A stretch of DNA of 64,000 nt, taken from the NCBI RefSeq assembly GCF_905475345.1, contig NC_066598.1, forward strand, positions 5,164,001 to 5,228,000, written 5' to 3'. The stretch is from Vespula vulgaris (taxonomy: Eukaryota; Arthropoda; Insecta; Hymenoptera; Vespidae). Below the pieces are notes generated by a model. The model had not been told where the DNA came from. It saw nothing but the letters and a program-made list of their open reading frames with translations, and searched no databases. The stretch's first letter is position 1, and each line of letters starts with the position of its first letter. This document shows positions 48,807 to 60,846 of this stretch, in pieces. The position numbers and the translations under genes are program-made.

Positions 48807-49529
48807 TGTATATATATTAATTAATATGTATATGTATTCATATTAAACAATTTAATACATACGATTTTATTTATCTGATTTGCGTTATAATATGTTTATT
48901 TATATAATTTCTATTATATATTAAAAAAATTAATCATGTAATTTTCTGTTTCTTTGATCTTGATGACATCAGAAGAATCTCGGTGTAGGTAACCATACTG
49001 TAGTTCGTTCAACAAGACGAGTCAGCAAATATAAACAAATGTACGTAATCGGATATGATTGGATCAAGAGCGTACTTACAATCTTCAGATATTACAACAT
49101 TTTTTCGACAGAAAACCTATGAAAATTCACTCCTGTATTCAACACTATCATTCGCCAACCAATAGCTGGTGTCCCGTTCATTTTTCACACTTTTAGTACA
49201 TAATTATTTCATTTGCATCTCCTAACTCATTTCGTTGAACAAGCCATAGATGGCGATTTTCTTTGCAGTGCATATACGCTACTGATACGCTGTGATACAG
49301 TTTCGTTAAATATGTGTGCGTATGTTACTTATCAGTCCTACCTCTACCATTTAAAATTAAATAAATCCTAGATACATTACGGAAAAATGCAAAACAAATT
49401 TAATAATACAGCATCTCTTTTATTAAAAGTAGATAAAATCTTTTAAGGTTCGTTGCATAGGACTACAAAAATAATTGTTATATTTGCTTATTGCTTCTTA
49501 TATATTGCTCATTACGAAAGTCAATAAAG
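48807..49529 (+). promoter_or_regulatory. Upstream region of the kinase gene
   Basis: This is the spacer between the foldback element and the start codon at 49,530. From 48,955 to 49,330 it is less AT-rich than its flanks and includes an AGATGGCG motif at 49,248, a word common near insect transcription starts. I could not fix a TATA box or initiator. That the promoter lies here is an inference from position and composition. Confidence 0.3.
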
Positions 49530-52500
49530 ATGACAATTGTCACACCCAAAAATTGGAATTATGAACGCATCTTAGGGACTGGAGGTTTTGGAATTGTAAA
49601 ATTATGGGTTCATAAACCAACCGGCCGGAAACTGGGTAAATTAAATATATAAATAGTAAAAATATAATTGTATGTAACAAGTGTATTAAACTTATTTTGT
49701 ATAATGTATTGTTAAATTTATAATTCGTCAAAAAAATTATAATATTTAATTTAGTAACTATTTTTTTAGCAATAAAACAATGTAAATGGAACGATACACA
49801 ATTAACAGCAATACAAAAAGAGCGATGGACTAGAGAAGTTGAAATAATGAAACGCTTAACACATCCTAATATCGTAAAAGCAATACATATTCCATTTAAA
49901 TTTCTAGATGAAGATAAAAGCATGCCTGTATTATGTATGGAATATTGTGCAATGGGTGATCTTAGAAAAGTAAATTTTGTATTACTTTTATATTCATAAT
50001 ATTTGTATATATCATACTTTAATTGTCTTACTGGCAGGTTTTAAACAAACCAGAGAATTGCTGCGGTATTAAAGAAACAGATATATTAAAAATAATAAGT
50101 GATATTTTATTGGCTGTAAAATATTTACACTTACATAATATTACTCATCGTGATTTAAAACCAGAAAATATAGTTTTACAAGCTGTAAAAGGCACAGTAA
50201 GAATGTATTATTTATTCTTGTAAAAGAAATGTTTGTAAAACTTTTCTATAATATTTAAAATATTTTATAGATTTTATATAAATTAATAGACTTGGGATAT
50301 GCTAAAGAAATTGGAGAGACAAGCACATCTGCATCCATAGTAGGTACATTGAATTATGTAGCCCCAGAACTTCTTTATAATGAGAAATATAGTTGTTCTG
50401 TTGATTATTGGAGCTTAGGAATACTTTTCTATGAAATAATTACTGGAAAGAGACCATTTTTACCACGTATGCCACATACAATAGAATGGTAAGTAGTATA
50501 TTTACAAAATAAATATTGTTTATAAATCTATTCTATTAATAACTTATGCAGGATGAAAATTATTAAAAATAAATCCAATGATGATATATGTGCATATGAA
50601 TGCGGAAAAAAAGTATTATTTAGACAAGATATAGAAGATCCAATAGATCTATCTAGGTAAATTCTATAAGAAAAAAAATTTGGTTTATTCGATATACAAT
50701 TACAGAAGAATTTATTGGATATAACCTTTATTATGATTTATTTTATTTTATTTTATAGTTATATCAGATCTGTTATGGTAGAATGGTTTAAAGTTGTCCT
50801 TCAATGGGATCCTAAAAAACGGGGTAAACAATTAGATGTAAATGGAACACCTCAATTAGTAGTTTTTAAATTACTTGAACCAGCTCTATTGCAGAAGGTA
50901 TTTTTAAGTAAGCAACAATTAAAAATATGAAATTTTTCTTTTTTGTACAGGTGCAAGTAATAGAATAGAATTTTTAGAAATTATTGTTTCTATACTTTAC
51001 ATGTTATTATTTACATGTTATTGTTTCTATATTTTACAGGTTTTATATGTGTATTGTATGTATTTATATAAGATAAATACATATATAATTGATAGCAACA
51101 CTACTCTCTCAAATTTGCAATTTCTTATAGAGAAAGATACGAATATTTCAATAAATCAACAAATATTAACTGATTATTATGGAAATATTCTTCTTAATGA
51201 TATACCCATTCTTGCACAAATTAATGTACGTATAATTATAACACAGTATATAAAATATTTTTATAATTTAAAAATAACTTCATTAATATAGAACCCAATG
51301 TTATTTGTCCTGAAAACTGGGGATATATTAATATATAATAAACCTATACTAAGTATACCTTATCTAGTACAAAAAATGATAGAACAATCAAAAAATGAAT
51401 TAGGTTTTGAAGCATTAAATGATTATTATCGTGCGACCATATTCATGATGAAACAGGAGTTACATCTTTTCCAGTTATATATTTTTGCTTTATCTATAGA
51501 AGTGTAAGTTTTTATTGTTTATTCAATTGTTAAATACATATAGAAATTAAAACAATGCAATGATTTTATAATAAAAATTTATAACATTTCAGAGATTTAA
51601 TAAATGCAAGACTTATTAAGTTTAGAAAATGTATGGAGAATACATTACAAAGTACAAATTTATTAGCTGTGGAAGTAACTTCTTGTCAAACCAATTATGT
51701 CAATCAAGAAATAAAAAAAGAGAAAATTAAAGCTTTGGAAGGAAATTCTAAGAAAGTAAATAAATTACTAACTGCTGCTAATCAAATACAGTTACAATTT
51801 ACTAATTTAAATGAAGATAATAATGTATTACAGAACATTGTCCAAAAGATTTCAATAGAAGTTTTATATGAAATGTGAGTAATATATATCTCAATTTTAA
51901 CGCCATATTCTTAAAGAAAAAAAGATTGATATTTACAGAATATTAATGAAATATTTTTAATAAATTTTCTTATAGATATAATAAAGCTTTAGATATATTT
52001 GAAACTTTTAAAGAGACCTTTAATCGTACTGGGACACCAACAAAAATGGTTAAAGCACTTGTTGAATTTATAAAACTACGAGAAGCACAATTTCGTGAAA
52101 ACAAGATCATTGAACTTGCCAGGTATTATGTCTGTTTAAAAACATTTATTATTTTATTTGTACAATAATTAAGAACTATTTTTCTTATTGTATATAATAT
52201 AATCATAATTTGTATTACTTTGTACATTAAGAATCTTTTTACAGTCAAATAAATAACCTGGAAAATGAGCTTTTTAAATTAGAAGGTTCATTCGATTCTG
52301 TAATAGTCATGACTAAAAAGTATCAAGAAGATTTGTATTCTATAATAAAGGAAGATTTGGATATGGAAGTTTCACCTAAAATTAATGAAATTACTGAGTC
52401 TAATAAATCTATAGAATGTCATGATAACTTAATATATGAAAATTTAGTAGTACGACATACGTGAGTTTATTTTACATTATTTTTTGTTAATACTAATTTT

Positions 52501-52599
52501 TTGCAATAATTTTATAAATTATATTTATTATATAGGATGGATAACCTTATGACAGAAATAAAAAAAATATATCAGGAGATAGTAAGTCTTGATCCATAA
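49530..52599 (+). CDS. IKKbeta: IkB kinase beta-type serine/threonine kinase (12 exons)
   Basis: Exons: 49,530-49,635; 49,770-49,969; 50,038-50,196; 50,271-50,488; 50,552-50,656; 50,759-50,897; 51,040-51,225; 51,292-51,503; 51,593-51,874; 51,976-52,122; 52,245-52,460; 52,536-52,599. All introns are GT/AG and phases close to 677 codons plus TAA. The kinase domain covers about 10-300: glycine loop GTGGFG (16-21), lysine in AIKQ (K38), HRDLKPEN (139-146, D141), DLG with D162 inside the IKK-typical DLGYAK, and an activation loop whose S173 and S177 keep the SxxxS spacing of the IKK phospho-sites. APE is at 186-188 and VDYWSLG follows. A ubiquitin-like region (about 310-390) and a helical scaffold/dimerisation region (about 400-650) follow. 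Family role: phosphorylates IkB or Relish-type inhibitors in NF-kB/Imd immune signalling in the cytosol. The C-terminus ends EIVSLDP, and I see no LDWSWL-like NEMO-binding motif. Nearest paralogue alternatives (IKK-epsilon/TBK1) fit less well because of the ULD and loop. Confidence 0.93.
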
Positions 52600-52606
52600 A
52601 ATCAAA

Positions 52607-52612
52607 AATAAA
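52607..52612 (+). terminator. Likely poly(A) signal of the kinase gene
   Basis: AATAAA stands 8 bp after the TAA stop. It is a canonical signal in the right place, although AT-rich DNA makes chance matches common and cleavage may use another site further on. Confidence 0.4.
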
Positions 52613-54115
52613 TTTTGAGATATATGATATATGCAAAATATAAATATCACTAGCATTGTTTCAATAACAAATATGTTATTGCATTTTAATTTCATATTAT
52701 ATTTGTACCAAAAAGTTGTATTCAGTTAACTTTTATTACAATTATTCTAGAAACATTAGGAAACTTTGGAAACATAATAGAATATACTTTTATGTTACCT
52801 ATTTAATATTTATTTCTTTCTCAGTTCTAACGAATGTATGTATTGGTCTATTCAATTTATTCATTCTTTCTAACTCTAATAGAAGATTACTTGATATTGT
52901 TGAGATAGAAAAGAAATATATAATATATATATTTGTCATAATGGTTTGTAATCACTGTAGTATATTAAATATGGATCTTTTTTCTTTCTATGATTTTTTT
53001 TCCATAATATGTTTACCAGGAATAAATCCTAAGAACATGTATTAAATAAAAGATTATGATAGAAGAAATTGTGCTTCTATATAAAAAAAATATATATATA
53101 TAAAAATAAAAAATATTAAAATAGATAAAGTTAATTTATTATTGGAAACTAGGATAAATTAAATGAGTTTTCTATCTAATTTATAGAAATAATTTTTAGT
53201 TCAAATATTTTTTCCAGAATTACCATAGAAGCAAGTAGTATAAAGAAATAAATATGGATGTAAAAAAAGTTTGGATGGCTGAATTGTTCAGAAATTATAT
53301 AAAAATATATAGGAATTTTGGATAATCTTCTAGAATTGAAAATTCTTCAGTTATTCATCTTATTATGTATTTTAAAAGAACCTGATGTCTCCTTTTCTAG
53401 GCTCATTATCCTCATTTCCATAGAAGTACTGATATTTACTCAGAACTGAACCTATAAATGGATTAATGCACAATGCTCATGCAACAGATGATTGAATAAA
53501 AATTCTAATTTGATCTATTTTGATTACTGTATATATTTGTTAATTGTAGAATGATATTATATATACTGAAATTAACAGAAATTAAAAATTGAGTACAGAA
53601 TTGAATATTAATTGCAAATTACAATTGAGTACTGATACTGATTACAAAATAATGAAACTAATCTTATAGACCACAAAAAACTCAAACCAAGCATAAATTA
53701 CAGAACATGTTAGTCACAGATTAAGATATTGTTAATGATATAATTTGAAATAAATCTTGCCTGAATTCTCATACATATTTGGAAAGTATGCCAAATACGA
53801 ATGCATTTATTCGTAAAATTAATGTAAATATTATTTTCATAAATTTTTTATTGGAACGTTTTGGAGCATTTCTATTGGTTCAAAATTTGATCACAAAGCT
53901 TTTTATAATTAAGAATAAAGTGAAATGCAATTGACATAAAATATATTTGCAAAAGAAGTCTAATAATTACCCAAGAAAATATATAATTTGAAGAAGTAAT
54001 TTCGTCGACAAATAATAAAATTTAATACTTATATTAAAACAGAGTTAAGGAACGATACACTAGACTGAAGAAAGATTCACAAAGGAATTTTAATGAAAAA
54101 GACATAATTCTCGTT
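52613..54115. other. AT-rich 3' flank, no gene
   Basis: A 109-codon + frame at 52,716-53,045 is Ile/Phe/Asn-rich and has no motif or splice partner. The remainder is AT-rich without repeats that I can match. Confidence 0.4.
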
Positions 54116-54119
54116 TTTT

Positions 54120-55315
54120 GTTTTTAGCACATCGTAACGATCTCAGTATTACTCTCTTAGGCTGTAGTCACTGCTAATTCGTCTTTGATGTTTTCATTAT
54201 CGACTGCTCATAAATTAGCGGCTTTTTTTCAATGATGCCAATTTCATTCCAGTGACTATGTAAAGTCATCAAATATTGAAAAGATGGATAATTTGCATAT
54301 CGTAGGAGTATTGTGATGTATCTATTGATACGTCTTACGAAGAGGAAATTACGGACCTCGAGGAAATTAAATTCCTTTTAAGGAGTTCCTGTGTCTTAAG
54401 ATTATACACCCTTTTTTGCCCTTATCTGTTGTGTGCAGTTCTATGGCACGGGACTGACACTTAACGGTATGCCATCCAATATGCGCAAGTCAATCAAATG
54501 ACACCTATCTTTACTTTCGATGAATTTGATGAAATGCTGCAGTTTACCTCTGTTTCGGTGATGAGGATTGGCTGATGGGGACTTAACGATGAATCCATCT
54601 CTTTTATTGGTGGATTATGGATATTTATTGCCGGATAGGCCGATTTTCTTATCGACACGATTGGCTAGGTTCCAGAGAAAGTAGAATTGATTGGCGGTAA
54701 AGTCTCAGAAAAAAATTTGTTGACTATGCTGCAGAGAACGAATTCTTCGATCGCGTTTAAGCGATTTCTAAATAGAAGTAGAATTGAGATTCGCCTCAAT
54801 AAGAATTGGGAGTGAGTCGCTTCCGTAGACACAACCGGTATTATTGACTTAGGCTGTTTAATAATGCTTAATTTATTTAAAACAATAATAATAGATGTAA
54901 CTGAACAAGGATGATGATCGGTTCAAGATAATAGTAACAAAGACTGAATCGAATGAATCGTATATCAGAATAATAACTAAGCAATAACCTGAGCAATAAT
55001 CGCAACAATTAATATAGCAAAATAATCTAAGCAACAACCTGATGATTAAGTACAGTGAAAAATCTAACTAACAATAATCGCTGAGACGGCGTGTGCGACC
55101 GGTTAAATAAGGAGCGTTACCCAATCAGCGAGAAGTGATTTGCCGCGGTATTGTTATTAGCTCGTTGTAGCTCTCCCCCTACCTGGCGGTAGAGATGTTC
55201 AATGGTGGCTGCGGACATTTGTGACGCTGCGTCTAGTGAGACGAGGCTTATGAATCCAACGCATGTATCTCACATCTTTGTGGCGTCCGTTGTCCCGCCC
55301 CATTTGTTTCGACAC
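54120..55315 (-). mobile_element. GC-richer LTR-like block
   Basis: This block of about 1.2 kb is far less AT-rich than everything near it, with sharp edges. Read on the minus strand, it begins near TGTCGAAACAAATGGGGCGG (55,315) and has a TATTTAA box within CTTATTTAACCGG (about 55,112-55,100), followed by CpG-rich sequence. Later it has AATAAA twice, in CAATAAAAGAG and GGCAATAAATATC (about 54,620 and 54,640). This order (U3, TATA, poly(A) signal, no long ORF) suggests a solo LTR or the LTR plus leader of a Gypsy- or BEL-type element. No coding region or second LTR is visible. The identity is an inference. Confidence 0.4.
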
Positions 55316-55319
55316 ACTT

Positions 55320-56648
55320 CCCTTTGTACAATGATAGGAGTCTTTGTTCATATTTATGATAAAACGTATGTCTAATTCTTATATTTGTAGGGTAGGTTCC
55401 CATTTCAATTCTATAAAGGAGATATCGCTTATCTATGATTATATATTTCTATTTTAAGTCTAGGGTCAGCCACTTGAGAATGTTTATTTCTTAGAAGATT
55501 TTCTCTAGAGATAACTGCGCGAATAGATTTAGAAATCAAAAAATCATTAATCTCTAGTCTATAGAAATTAAATTCAATAAGTGTTTTTAAACTTATTTTA
55601 GAATTATATTTGAATAAATGATTTGATAAAATAATGAAAAAGAATAAGAAGTATTAAGAAAGAATAGTTTTTGAAGATATTCGAATATTTGCGGACAATT
55701 TTTTATTTTATGACTTTAACTCTCAACGAAGAATATTTATGGCATTGAACAATTTAAGGTATGCAGGGCATGACACATCGATAAAATTATATACATATGA
55801 TTGTTAAATGATATATATTTACACACACACACCGCACGCGTGTACATATAATACATTATATATTATATTTTTTATATATTTTATATTTTGCTGCAAAAAA
55901 TATATTGAACTTACATTTATCATAAGTAATAAAATATATTGCATATAAAAGTAAATATACAAGAATATGTTTTTCATAATTTTAGAAGAAGGTTAAATAA
56001 TAATTTATGTATTAGATGTGTATAAATAACAATATTGATTTTTATACAGATTTATATTCGTATAAAATACATCATGCACTTATGTAATTTATTATAGAAA
56101 AGATTTACATTGTAAAGTTCTTTATAAAATACAGATTAAAATATGATGATCATGTGATGTATAACTAGGTGTAATTTTACAAACAAGATATTACTTATAA
56201 GTGACTAATATTTATATACTTTGTTGATGCTATAGATTTTTTTTTGATTGTAGGTTTTTTTATTAAATTTTTTCTTGATTCAGATTTTATTGTCTATTAC
56301 TACGAATAATGTATAATTATAGTAATTATAAATGCGATTTTTTTCAGCATATACATATAATACATAAATGTACAATAATACACTAAACTTCAATAACGTA
56401 TCATATTCTTCTATGTGTATTATGTTATTGTTATTAAAAACTATATACAATACATATTTTTTATAATATACAGAATAAATCTTTATTATTAATTTATTTG
56501 ATCATTAGAATATGATTTTCAAATCGCGAAAATTCATATAATATAAACGTATGAAAATAAGATTATATAAGTATAACATAAAATACACAACCCTATGCAC
56601 AATTAAGATTAAAGATTAAACAACAATTTTAAAATAAATATCATATTC
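55320..56648. other. AT-rich spacer between the LTR-like block and SEC63
   Basis: Apart from a short (AC)n run at about 55,823-55,832, I see only AT-rich sequence. Confidence 0.4.
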
Positions 56649-56654
56649 TTTATT
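56649..56654 (-). terminator. Likely poly(A) signal of SEC63
   Basis: AATAAA on the minus strand lies about 185 bp after the TAA stop, which would give a 3' UTR of about 200 nt. No closer canonical signal is obvious. Confidence 0.4.
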
Positions 56655-56839
56655 TGCTATTACTTTCTCATCATGAGAAATGTTACACACCATACTATTA
56701 CCTAGATTGTCCACATACATCAACGATTATGCAATTCCATGTATAAAAGACAATTTACATTAACTTAATCAGTAAAAAAAGAGAAGAAATGAGGATTTTT
56801 AGAATATCCATTCATCCAATCACATGAGATAAATAGATA

Positions 56840-59800
56840 TTATTCATTATCACTGATATCTTCATCAGTTGTGAACTCGGAATGTTCATCCGCTGCATCC
56901 ACATCTTCTGCAGTTTCTTCATCCGAAATATCCCATTGAGGATGTTCTGTTGGTACTTCGGGAGCTTCTTTTACATCCAGCTATTAATTATATCAATTTA
57001 ATATAATTTAAAAATAATTAGTAGAAAAAGTAATTTTTCAATATAATGTACCTTAATATCTTGTGCCTGATCAAAACCAAGATATGAATCGCTACGTAAA
57101 CATACTGTAAATGTGTATAGTCCCGGCCAACGAGGTGCTGTAAAACGTAATTGTACCTCCTCCGATTGTGCTAAAGATGTAACATGTACTGGAGTTGTCA
57201 GCAAAGTTTGACTTTTGCGATCACAGATATAAACCCACCAATATTCTTGTTTAACATCAGGAAAAAGTGGACAATGTACTTCATGTGATAAATTACTTCT
57301 TCCTTCCAAAACTCTTTCTCTTTTTGAAATTCTTTGTTGAAATCTATAAATAATTAATAATATGAGAAAATCGTGTCTTCATATTTTTAATTTATATATA
57401 TAATTGAAAATAATTATGGAATAAGATTAGAAAGCTTAATGATTTATTATAAATTATTACCTTTCCCATTCTGTATCATCATCGTCAATACTCATATCTT
57501 TTTTATCATTACTGTCTTCATCATCACTTCTATCACTATCAGCTTCACTGTCACTAACATCGGATTTTTCTTTGGAAGACTCTTTTTCTATTTTGTCCTC
57601 TTTCTTTTTTATATTTGGTGTATTAGTTTGCTGTGTACTATTATTACTTTGTTGTGTTGTTTGTCCTTGTGCTTGTATATTTTTTACAGGAGCTGTTTTC
57701 TTATTGGTACCTTTTTTGTGAGGTTTCTTCTGACCTTTTTTTTGTCTAAGCCAGGCTGGTTTCTTCACAGATTGATTTTGTTCTTCCGAACCTTCGTTGT
57801 TTATTTCCCCACTTACTTTGATGTCATCTATCATAGTTTGTTCTTTAACAGTATCATCACCAAATAAATGTTTCATGTCTTTGCGTGTTAATGATACTGT
57901 TACAGTTACTATAGCACCAGCAGTATACACAGTTGGATTTTCATCATCAATTACTAAAATTCAAATAAAATATTAATTGGTTGAATTAAATAGTAATATT
58001 ATTGTGCGATAGAGAATAATAATCTTACCTTCAGACCGTACTTTGAATTCTATGTATGGCATATTTCCAAGAACTTTCATAACATCTTCATATTGAATAT
58101 CGGTCAAGTTTCTAAGAATCAGTCTTCTTTCCTCTCCTTTTAATTGTGCAAATTGTTGAAGGCTCTTAATTTGGCGCTATCAAATAAGTATATATACAAC
58201 ATTTGCTACCTTTGATTATATATAATATATATTATATATATATATATGCTACCTTTGATATATTTATAAAAAATGATCATTAAAATAATATCAGAGTAAT
58301 TACCTTTTTGGCTAGAAAATATTTTAAATTATCTTCAGAAATATGTGGAAGTTGAAGAAGAGGATTTTTAAATTCCCAGAATGCTTGAACAACCATTGGA
58401 CATAATTTCATACAATTTTCTATAGTTTTTATACTTGGTACTCGCGGAACTAGAAAAAATGTATTTACATTTATAAAAAAATTAATAAAATTATTTTATA
58501 TATAAATATATATATATAATAGATACCTCGTTTTGCATAAGCTAGAAAAATTACTTGATTAACACATGCAACCATTTCTTGGATTAAATATGGACATTTC
58601 TTTACAATATACTGTCTATCTTTATCTAATGTTTCTGGATTTAACGGTATACGTGACAAATGTGCATGAAGTAAAGCTCTAGCTTTTATTGAATACAGAT
58701 GGCATAATGGTATTTCTTTATTTTTTTCTCCTAAGTTAGTTAATTGCTTGATAAGCTGAAAATATCAAAAAATATTATACATAAAATATAAAAAAAGTTA
58801 ATTTTATAAAAATCTTACCGAAGGAACTTCTTCACTGTCTGTATGTCTTTCAATTATTTCTGCATTACGTTTCTTACAGAACTCAAAGGATGCAGCAAGA
58901 ATCATAATAACTCTCTTTAAAGTCATTGATGGGGTTTTAATAAAAAAGTAGTAATATGTTTCAGTTGTAGCCAATAAAACCTAAGAAATTGTTTTTTTTT
59001 GTTAAATATACACAATATCTTTTACATATACAACTTACATTACAAATTTGTATTTGATAAAGTTATTTTCTATATAAAATAGAATTACTTGATCTCCTGT
59101 ATAACGAATACTTTTATACCACCATGTTCCAACAACTGTAGGTAAAGCTACCATGAAAACCAGTGCATATAAACCTAAAACCCAAACTGAATTTTCTTTT
59201 TCAACTATCCAAGAAGGCAAAGCTATTCCAAAGCTCATTGCACCTGGACCATCTGGATTTCCATATTTTTCCCAATTTTTTCGTGCCTCATCATCCGTCA
59301 AAGCCTGATAAGCTAATTGTATATTAAAAGAAGAAACAATTTTTGTTAAATTTTATATAAAATTTGTTAATTTTTGCTAGAAACAATATATACGATGTAT
59401 TATATGCAATGTAGGCAAGCTACACACATACACACACACACACACGCACGCGCGCGATACATATTGTGATATTAATTCAAATTAATTGTATTTTATTCAT
59501 TTCATTTATAAACTAACCTTTAGTTAACTTCATAAATGCTTTTTCATTTCCTGTTTCTTTATCTGGATGCAAAATCAATGAAAGTTTACGATATGCCTTC
59601 TTAATCTCACCTTGTGATGAACCCTTAATGAAAATACGATTAATAATGAAATTATTTAATTAAATAGACAATTTAGATATTATGTATACTTACAGGAGAA
59701 ACTCCTAATATTTCAAATGGATCAAAATTTGCCATTTCATAATCAAATTGGGATACTTTATATGCTAGTAAAATAAGAATTATCCATCCCAGAATAATCA

Positions 59801-60473
59801 GAAATTTCCTGTAATAATGTATAGATTATAATATCAATCATATCTTCTATATGCTTTTATTAAATCAAATAATTAAATCACAAAAAATATATAAAACTTA
59901 CGTAAACAATGCTTTTGTTTCTTTCCAAGGTTCATTCGATTGTAAAATGATTTTTTTCTTTTTGCATCCATCACACTGACATTCTTTTGAAACTTTATCA
60001 GGATCTACAGAAATAAAAATGTTAATTTTAACTATTCCCTATAACTTATTTACAAATATATCAATAATCATAAACATGTTAATAATAATAGATTTTGAAT
60101 AGCTTTCAACAAAATTTTAATCCATTAAGATAATACCCAATATATGAAATATATCTCATGAAAATTAAACTTTAAATTTAATGTATGAAATATTTTTAAT
60201 TTAGTTATTACATAAAGTTTATTTTGTCAATTACTTGATTTTTTTCTGCTAAAGTAAAAACAAACAATGAAAACAATAAAGTATAAGGGAAAGCGTCATC
60301 GTTTGATTTATGAGTTCAATAAATTTTAAATAAACTGATATATTCTAACCTTGTTTTGGGCAACGTGGCCATAGATAATATGTTCCGGGTATCAAGAGAA
60401 GTGCCAAAAATGAAAGCAGGAAATAGAAAAACGTCCCACCACTTTCGTCATATTGAAATTTCTGTCCGCTCAT
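56840..60473 (-). CDS. Sec63: SEC63 translocon co-chaperone (12 exons)
   Basis: Exons in coding order: 60,473-60,350; 60,004-59,902; 59,808-59,694; 59,623-59,518; 59,312-59,089; 58,980-58,819; 58,755-58,527; 58,449-58,304; 58,176-58,029; 57,953-57,461; 57,343-57,052; 56,980-56,840. All have GT/AG borders and closing phases, giving 760 codons, the usual SEC63 length. Membrane segments are at about 14-35, 78-93 and 192-214. Between the last two is a J domain (about 104-167) with HPD at 133-135, which in this family faces the ER lumen and recruits BiP. The cytosolic Brl/SEC63 domain follows (about 225-520). A lysine-rich then acidic linker (about 505-610, many D/E/S) splits it from the last Ig-like part (about 617-714, with WWVYICDRKSQ). 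The C-terminus is acidic (SDEETAEDVD...), the part that in the family binds SEC62. It works with SEC61/SEC62 in post-translational import. Start chosen as first ATG before the first membrane helix. Confidence 0.96.
59424..59456. repeat. (CA)n/(CG)n microsatellite in a SEC63 intron
   Basis: Lies in the intron between SEC63 exons 4 and 5. It starts as CA repeats and ends in CGCGCGCG, which is rare in this AT-rich DNA. Confidence 0.9.
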
Positions 60474-60753
60474 AGCTCATTAAGTACAAATATTTAAATT
60501 AGTCGAACTATACTTTGAATTCACGGTTCCATCATGTACATCATTAGAGTGTAACATTTATCTTCGTCAAGAGTGCCAACTCAGCATAGACCACAGATGA
60601 ATAATTTTAAGTCCGGCATACAATAAAAGTTCTCGATGACGTTGACGATTCACCAAAAATGAGTATACTTGTCATTTTTTCTACCAGTTTTCACCGTTAT
60701 TTTTCACTCCCTCTTTTTCTTTTTATCCCCTCCTATTTTTTACGAAGTTCTTT

Positions 60754-60755
<2 letters not shown>
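60474..60755 (-). promoter_or_regulatory. SEC63 upstream region
   Basis: This interval lies between the SEC63 start codon and a (CT)n tract. It is moderately less AT-rich from 60,515 to 60,660. No TATA box is evident, as is common for housekeeping genes. The promoter role is inferred from position. Confidence 0.35.

Positions 60756-60756
<1 letters not shown>

Positions 60757-60840
<84 letters not shown>
60757..60840. repeat. (CT)n microsatellite upstream of SEC63
   Basis: About 84 bp of uninterrupted CT on the + strand, about 285 bp before the SEC63 start codon (GA on the gene's sense strand). GA-rich tracts near promoters can bind GAGA-type factors in insects; whether this one does is unknown. 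The SLSLSL frames are artefacts. Confidence 0.95.

Positions 60841-60846
<6 letters not shown>

Noticed and set aside
49540..49923. 127-codon minus frame opposite the kinase start
   Set aside because: Antisense of kinase exons 1-2 plus an intron; no motif.
52716..53045. 109-codon frame downstream of the kinase as an extra exon
   Set aside because: It follows a stop and an AATAAA, is Ile/Phe/Asn-rich without motif, and no acceptor in phase with the kinase was found.
57439..57867. 142-codon + strand frame over a SEC63 exon
   Set aside because: Antisense shadow of SEC63 exon 10, which fits the family in phase and content.
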